DNA from: JAAYTY01 sp964569245
GTDB taxonomy: Bacteria; Fermentibacterota; Fermentibacteria; Fermentibacterales; Fermentibacteraceae
Assembly: GCA_964569245.1 (NCBI GenBank)
Contig: CAZMTK010000007.1
Coordinates: forward strand, 52,527 to 116,526
Direction of reading: 5' to 3'
Length of the DNA stretch: 64,000 bases
Positions 59,750-64,000 of the stretch are shown one piece after another. Numbering within the stretch: position 1 is the stretch's first letter; each line of letters begins with the position of its first letter. The translations under genes were made by a program, and so were the position numbers. Below the pieces are notes generated by a model. That model did not search any database. It was not told the DNA's origin and saw nothing but the letters and a program-made list of their open reading frames with translations.

Positions 59750-60917
59750 GATACACGCTCTGCAGAGCTTTCCGCCTTCACTGCTCAATCGCGACGACAC
59801 CGGATCACCCAAGGACTGCGACTTCGGAGGTTATAGAAGGGCCAGGATTTCGAGCCAGTGCATCAAGCGGAGCATGAGGAGCTTCGTCAGGGAGAACGAG
59901 CTGCTTCCCTCGGGTTCGCTGGCGACCAGGACAAAGAGGCTCTATGCGGAGCTGGCGCGCCGACTGCAGCATAAGGGTGTGCCGGAAGAAACCCTCAATG
60001 CCGTTGTCGGGGCGGGGCTGGCCGCATGCAACCTGAAGGCGGCCGACTCTGAGAAGATGGAGTACCTGGTGTTCCTCGGCGATGGGGAGATGGCCGAGCT
60101 GGCCGGGCTGATGGACGAGCACTGGGATGCCCTTATAAAGTTGTCCGATGCTTCGACAGGCACCGAGGAGGATAAATCGGCCAAAGCCCGCAAGAAGAGT
60201 AAAAAAGAGGCGCACGAGGCTGTTCCTCCAGAGGTGAAGAATGCATTCCAGCGTGTGCTGGATGGCAAGAAGGCCGTCGACCTGGCTCTTTTCGGCCGCA
60301 TGCTCGCCGATCTCCCCGAGAAGAACGTGGATGCTGCATGCCAGGTGGCTCATGCCATCTCGACGCACACCGTCAGCAGGGAGTTCGATTTCTTCACGGC
60401 TGTTGACGACCTGAAGCCCGTAGATACCCAGGGTGCCGACATGATGGGCACTGTCGAGTTCAACTCGGCATGCTACTACCGGTACATGGCCATCAACCTG
60501 GACATCCTGGAGCAGAACCTGCAGAACGACAGGGCGATGATACAGGCCGGCCTCAAGGCCTTCGTCACTGCGGCAGCTCTTGCCTATCCATCGGGCAAGC
60601 AGAACACCTTTGCGGCATTCACGCCTCCGAGCTTCTTCGCGGTATCTGTCGCCTCAGGAGGCAACCCCAGGTCTCTGGCAAACGCATTCGAGAAACCGGT
60701 GCGTCAGGTTTCAGGCAAGAGTCTTTCCGGTCTCTCGACTGAAGCGTTGGATACCTACTGGGAGCAGTTGGACCGGATGTACGGCGTTCCCGAGGGCAGG
60801 AGCGTCTTTGTAGCGTGCGTTGACAGTGACATGCTTTCTGCCCTCAAACAGTACGCTGTGGCTGGTGTGAACGATGTCGTGGACGGTGCTGTAGCTGCAG
60901 CCATGAAGCTGCTCTAG
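59733..60917 (+). CDS. cas7e: Cascade backbone subunit Cas7e (CasC/Cse4)
   Basis: A 394-residue RAMP-fold protein forming the crRNA-binding backbone. FLEIHALQSFPPSLLNRDD and GGYRRARISSQCIKRSMR are diagnostic for Cse4. Later blocks are VAHAISTHTVSREFDFFTAVDDL and ADMMGTVEFNSACYYRY. A Lys-rich segment near residues 150-165 makes it a little longer than the E. coli protein. ATG with GGGGGAGGG upstream. Confidence 0.93.
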   Translation: MAKFLEIHALQSFPPSLLNRDDTGSPKDCDFGGYRRARISSQCIKRSMRSFVRENELLPSGSLATRTKRLYAELARRLQHKGVPEETLNAVVGAGLAACNLKAADSEKMEYLVFLGDGEMAELAGLMDEHWDALIKLSDASTGTEEDKSAKARKKSKKEAHEAVPPEVKNAFQRVLDGKKAVDLALFGRMLADLPEKNVDAACQVAHAISTHTVSREFDFFTAVDDLKPVDTQGADMMGTVEFNSACYYRYMAINLDILEQNLQNDRAMIQAGLKAFVTAAALAYPSGKQNTFAAFTPPSFFAVSVASGGNPRSLANAFEKPVRQVSGKSLSGLSTEALDTYWEQLDRMYGVPEGRSVFVACVDSDMLSALKQYAVAGVNDVVDGAVAAAMKLL

Positions 60918-60928
60918 GAACGGGTACA

Positions 60929-61606
60929 ATGCCAACGCTTCTGATGGCCCTCGCGGGGCCGATGCAGTCGTGGGGCATCGGCAGCCGGTTCGATGAGCGG
61001 GAAACCCTTCTTGAACCGAGCAAGAGCGGGGTGATCGGCCTTCTATGTGCCGCGATGGGAAGAGACAGGTCCGAGCCTGTTGACGATTTGGCGAGAACCA
61101 GGATGGGCGTCAGGGTTGACAGAGAGGGCAGGATATCCTTCGACTTCCACACGGCCGGGAACGTCATCAAAGCCTCGAGCAATGCTTCTTCTACACCTAC
61201 CAGATCGAATCTGGTCGAAACCGTCGTTACCAGGCGGGCGTTTCTCTCCGATGCTGTCTTTCTGGTCGGTTTGGAAGGCGAGGATGGCCTCTTGAAAAGG
61301 GCGCTGGCTGGCCTTCTCGACCCGAAATGGCCCCTGTATCTTGGCAGGAAAAGCTTCGTACCTTCGATGCCTGCAGCTCTGCCGGACGGGCTGTCCTGCT
61401 CTGGCCTGTGTGAAGCCTTGGCCGGGTACCGCTACCTCGTTTCTGGCGCCCCTCTCCCCGATTCGGTCAGATACGTAATCGAATCCGCATCTGGTCTTGA
61501 GAGGACGGATCAGCCTGCCGGGCCTTTCTCTTCGAGAGCCTTCGGCACGCGGCATGTCATGTCTGTTACCGAAAGGTGGGGGGTGGTTCCGAATGTACCT
61601 AACTAG
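60929..61606 (+). CDS. cas5e: Cascade subunit Cas5e (CasD)
   Basis: A 225-residue RAMP protein that binds the 5' handle of the crRNA. It opens with LLMALAGPMQSWGIGSRFDERET and PSKSGVIGLLCAAMGRDR, the classic Cas5e signature. PLYLGRKSFVPS follows in the second half. It starts 11 bases after cas7 and overlaps cas6e by 14. Confidence 0.93.
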   Translation: MPTLLMALAGPMQSWGIGSRFDERETLLEPSKSGVIGLLCAAMGRDRSEPVDDLARTRMGVRVDREGRISFDFHTAGNVIKASSNASSTPTRSNLVETVVTRRAFLSDAVFLVGLEGEDGLLKRALAGLLDPKWPLYLGRKSFVPSMPAALPDGLSCSGLCEALAGYRYLVSGAPLPDSVRYVIESASGLERTDQPAGPFSSRAFGTRHVMSVTERWGVVPNVPN

Positions 61607-62195
61607 GCTGGTACTGAACACCCGCTCGAAGCCGGTCAGGCGCGATCTGGCCAATCCATACGACATGCATCGCACGCTCACTGCTGCCGTGGCAAAGCAC
61701 CTTTCTGATGAGCGTCTCCTCTGGAGGGTTGATGAAAGACGAGGTGCCCTGCCTGTCGTGCTTGTCCAGACATGGAACGCTCCGGACTGGGAGCATCTCG
61801 ACTCGGGCTATTGCGACGAGCAGCCGTCCGTGAAGTGGTTCGAGTTCCAGCCCCTTTCGGGAACAGTGTGCCGTTTCCGCCTGAGAGCCAATCCTTGTAC
61901 TTGCACTGAAGGCCGCAGGCACGGAATCACCGCTCCTGACCTGCAACTGGCATGGCTTGCCCGACAGGGTTCCAGGCACGGGTTCGAGGTCATCTCGGCA
62001 ATCGTCATGAGGCAGCAGCCGGTCAAGGCGCACAAGTATGGGAAGATACTGACACTCTGCAGCGCGTTGTTCGACGGAGCCCTGGAGGTGACTGCTGAAG
62101 AGGCGTTCGGGAGATGCGTAAGGAATGGCATAGGGCACGGCAAGGGGCTCGGGCTGGGCTTACTGTCTCTGGCGCGGCTTGATGTCGAATCGTAA
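61593..62195 (+). CDS. cas6e: crRNA-processing endoribonuclease Cas6e (CasE/Cse3)
   Basis: A 200-residue ferredoxin-fold RNase that cuts within CRISPR repeats and stays bound to the hairpin. MYLTRLVLNTRSKPVRRDL and NPYDMHRTLTAAV carry the likely catalytic His. The Gly-rich loop is at the C-terminus (NGIGHGKGLGLGLLSLA). The palindromic repeat of the array downstream is the expected substrate. Confidence 0.92.
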   Translation: MYLTRLVLNTRSKPVRRDLANPYDMHRTLTAAVAKHLSDERLLWRVDERRGALPVVLVQTWNAPDWEHLDSGYCDEQPSVKWFEFQPLSGTVCRFRLRANPCTCTEGRRHGITAPDLQLAWLARQGSRHGFEVISAIVMRQQPVKAHKYGKILTLCSALFDGALEVTAEEAFGRCVRNGIGHGKGLGLGLLSLARLDVES

Positions 62196-63159
62196 TCTCA
62201 ACGAGCTCCCGAGAATCAGCGACAGCGTCTCGTTCCTGTATCTCGAATACGGTCAGCTCAAGGTCAACGATTCGTGCATCGTTTTCGCGAACAGGTCCGG
62301 CGATTTGCAAGTACCGGCTGCTTCCCTGTGTTCGCTTCTTCTCGGTCCTGGAAGCTCGGTAACTCACTCGGCCATGAAGGCTCTCGCAGAGTGCGGCTGT
62401 TCTGTTGTGTTCTGTGGCGATGTTGGCACGAAGTTCTACTGCTGGGGCTGCGGCGAAACCAGAAGTTCCGCCAACCTTCAAGTTCAGGCGTACTGCTGGG
62501 CGGATGACCAGCGACACCTGTCCGTGGCGAAGAAGCTCTACGGAATGAGATTCGGAACCGCAATCCCCGATGGAATTTCACTGGCTCGCCTCCGAGGGAT
62601 GGAGGGGTTGCGGGTTCAGGATTCGTACATGAGGGCCAGCAAGAAATGGGGGGTTAAGTGGGAAGGTCGGAAATACGATGACCACAACTGGCAGGCGGCA
62701 GACCCGGTGAACAAGGCTCTGTCTGTCTGTTCATCGGCCCTGTATGGTGTCTGCCATGCAGCCATAGTCTCTCTCGGATTCTCACCCGCGCTCGGTTTCA
62801 TCCACACTGGAAAACAGCTGTCATTCGTGTACGACATCGCTGATCTGTACAAGGACGAGCTAGTGATTGATACAGCCTTCGAAGCGGCCTCAGACGGGGC
62901 AATGAAGATAGAGCCGCGCGCCAGGACTGCCTTCAGGGAAAAGGTTGTCGCTGTCCGTCTGATGGAAAGGATTGTCGACGATTTGAAAGGTGTTTTCGAA
63001 GGCATTCAGCTCGAGGATAGTTATGCATCAGAGGACTCAGTTGGAGACCTCTGGAATGCTGATTCGGTGCTGCCCGGAGGAATATGCTACAATGGTAGTG
63101 ATGACACTGGAGAGAACAAGCAATCGCTTTCGGGGTGTTCTGACCCGATGGATGGTTGA
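62182..63159 (+). CDS. cas1: CRISPR integrase Cas1 (type I-E)
   Basis: A 325-residue adaptation nuclease. The N-terminal beta domain contains SFLYLEYGQLKVNDSC. The active-site blocks are ADPVNKALSVCSSALYG, GFSPALGFIHTG (His) and FVYDIADLYKDEL (Asp), as in type I-E Cas1. ATG 62182; TTG 62179 is possible. The C-terminal tail (about 25 residues) overlaps the start of cas2, so part of it may be a by-product of the overlap. Confidence 0.93.
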   Translation: MSNRNLNELPRISDSVSFLYLEYGQLKVNDSCIVFANRSGDLQVPAASLCSLLLGPGSSVTHSAMKALAECGCSVVFCGDVGTKFYCWGCGETRSSANLQVQAYCWADDQRHLSVAKKLYGMRFGTAIPDGISLARLRGMEGLRVQDSYMRASKKWGVKWEGRKYDDHNWQAADPVNKALSVCSSALYGVCHAAIVSLGFSPALGFIHTGKQLSFVYDIADLYKDELVIDTAFEAASDGAMKIEPRARTAFREKVVAVRLMERIVDDLKGVFEGIQLEDSYASEDSVGDLWNADSVLPGGICYNGSDDTGENKQSLSGCSDPMDG

Positions 63160-63418
63160 GATCGAAAGAGGAGTCTATGTCGGTCGCCTGAGCGGTGCGG
63201 TAAGAGACCTGCTATGGTTGAAGTGCATGGAAGAAGCAGGCTCTGGCCGCTGTTGTCAGATGTTCAGTTCCAATACCGAGCAGGGATATTCCATTCGTTC
63301 GAATGGACCTGGCCCTCGATACATAGGAACCTTCGATGGCTTGCAGCTCGCTGTCTGTATGAATACCCGCAGAGAAGGTCTCGAGCCGTCCCAGGAACAA
63401 GATGTGATGGGTGAGTGA
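63092..63418 (+). CDS. cas2: CRISPR adaptation protein Cas2 (type I-E)
   Basis: A 108-residue Cas2e. MVVMTLERTSNRFRGVLTRW and EIERGVYVGRLSGAVRDLLW are the family signature. It binds Cas1 as the central dimer of the integrase. The start ATG 63092 lies 68 bases inside cas1, with GGAGG eleven bases upstream. There is no DnaQ fusion. The stop is only 31 bases before the first repeat. Confidence 0.9.
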   Translation: MVVMTLERTSNRFRGVLTRWMVEIERGVYVGRLSGAVRDLLWLKCMEEAGSGRCCQMFSSNTEQGYSIRSNGPGPRYIGTFDGLQLAVCMNTRREGLEPSQEQDVMGE

Positions 63419-63449
63419 GGTCTGGGCGTAAACTGTTATTGATTGGAGA
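63419..63449 (+). promoter_or_regulatory. Very short CRISPR leader
   Basis: Only 31 bases separate the cas2 stop from the first repeat, with the AT-rich core AACTGTTATTGATT. A leader that controls integration and transcription would have to include the 3' end of cas2. No clear IHF site is seen. Confidence 0.5.
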
Positions 63450-64000
63450 GTTTTCCCCGCACGTGCGGGGATGGACCGGATAACGGCAGACCCGCGCATG
63501 ACCGGCACGGCGTTTTCCCCGCACGTGCGGGGATGGACCGTAGTCCTGTTTCATCCGGTGAAGCACGCCCGCCGTTTTCCCCGCACGTGCGGGGATGGAC
63601 CGCTCGAGCAGAGAGACACCGTGCATCGGATCGCCGTTTTCCCCGCACGTGCGGGGATGGACCGTACCAGGCGATGACCGGAGAGGTCGTTCTCACTCGT
63701 TTTCCCCGCACGTGCGGGGATGGACCGGCGGCAGGCCTTTATACGTGGGCGAGCTTTGAGGTTTTCCCCGCACGTGCGGGGATGGACCGCCCTCTGCCGC
63801 CAGTACGGGCAGAGAGTATGCCGTTTTCCCCGCACGTGCGGGGATGGACCGCTCTCGACGTGCGCGAGGAGCGCGGCGAACGGAGTTTTCCCCGCACGTG
63901 CGGGGATGGACCGGCAGCAGGCTCCCGATCTGGTGAATCCCACCACGTTTTCCCCGCACGTGCGGGGATGGACCGCCCCGAGACGCACACGAAACGGTCA
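63450..64000 (+). CRISPR. Type I-E CRISPR array, 9 repeats visible, continues past window
   Basis: Nine identical 29-base repeats start at 63450, 63512, 63574, 63636, 63699, 63761, 63823, 63885 and 63947. Each has GTTTT, then the perfect palindrome CCCCGCACGTGCGGGG, then ATGGACCG, closely matching canonical type I-E repeats. The predicted 5' handle of the crRNA is ATGGACCG. The eight complete spacers are 33 bases, except the fourth (63665-63698), which is 34. The last spacer is cut by the window end. No repeat shows degeneration, so the array end is outside. Spacers differ from one another; I found no obvious match within the window by eye. Confidence 0.97.

Noticed and set aside
63419..63449. 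IHF site in the CRISPR leader
   Set aside because: AATCAA is present on the minus strand but the spacing and downstream TTR do not fit the consensus.
63436..63990. Minus-strand ORFs with repeated SIPARAGKT, HPRTCGEN and GPSPHVRGK peptides
   Set aside because: These are translations of the CRISPR repeats in three frames, a well-known source of spurious protein predictions.

Overview
This is a gene-dense, high-GC bacterial chromosome segment. Most start codons carry a GGAGG-type ribosome binding site, and GTG and TTG starts are common, often in GTGA or TTGA overlaps with the preceding stop. The cell is probably a diderm anaerobe. Several secreted proteins end in a FlgD-like/T9SS-type sorting domain, there are many lipoproteins (RlpA, TPR proteins), and there are ferredoxin-type proteins, including an operon for the anaerobe-type homocysteine pathway. 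These traits suggest an uncultured lineage of the FCB superphylum (a Fermentibacterota-like affiliation is my guess). No rRNA or tRNA gene was found to anchor the taxonomy.

Layout. 1-4.6 kb: a PAS sensor fragment diverging from leuS and a DUF2161 nuclease-fold gene. 4.8-10.7 kb: secreted proteins, including a gingipain-type C25 peptidase, and a YhhQ-type queuosine-precursor transporter. 10.7-18.3 kb: an EF-G-like GTPase, a two-gene sarcosine-oxidase/HCN-synthase-like flavoprotein complex and a secreted peptidyl-arginine-deiminase-family protein. 18.4-24 kb: ArfB, a Dabb protein, MscL, the three-gene homocysteine operon (UPF0280, NIL-ferredoxin, DUF39) with a possible small leader transcript upstream, and a secreted-protein gene interrupted by an in-frame TGA. 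24-36 kb: DUF362 ferredoxin protein, alanine racemase, MBL hydrolase, NamZ, metallophosphoesterase, RadC, MscS, signal peptidase I and a Ktr/Trk potassium system.

36-54.5 kb is one long rightward run of tightly packed or overlapping genes: class II aldolase, pyrC, a TPR lipoprotein, pyrK, pyrD, rlpA, pyrF, an unusual large GT51 transglycosylase, a four-module tail-anchored protein, pyrimidine-nucleoside phosphorylase, a PilB/GspE ATPase, a lipoprotein, a PBP1A-type synthase, a TPR protein and a flippase-like membrane protein. It links pyrimidine synthesis and salvage with envelope and peptidoglycan assembly.

55-64 kb is a complete type I-E CRISPR-Cas locus in the order cas3-cas8e-cas11-cas7-cas5-cas6e-cas1-cas2, all on the + strand. 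It is followed after only 31 bp by an array of 9 repeats that runs off the window. By eye its codon use is less GC-rich than the core genes, consistent with acquisition by transfer. A perfect 11-bp dyad lies just upstream of cas3.

The observations most worth a second look are: the in-frame TGA with a CxxU context and a SECIS-sized hairpin (about 23.3 kb); the promoter, small ORF and intrinsic terminator ahead of the homocysteine operon; the GT51 enzyme with a very large N-terminal region; the signal peptidase gene without a canonical start for its membrane anchor; the C25 peptidase and deiminase pair; and the short-leader, 33-nt-spacer I-E array with its cas3 dyad.
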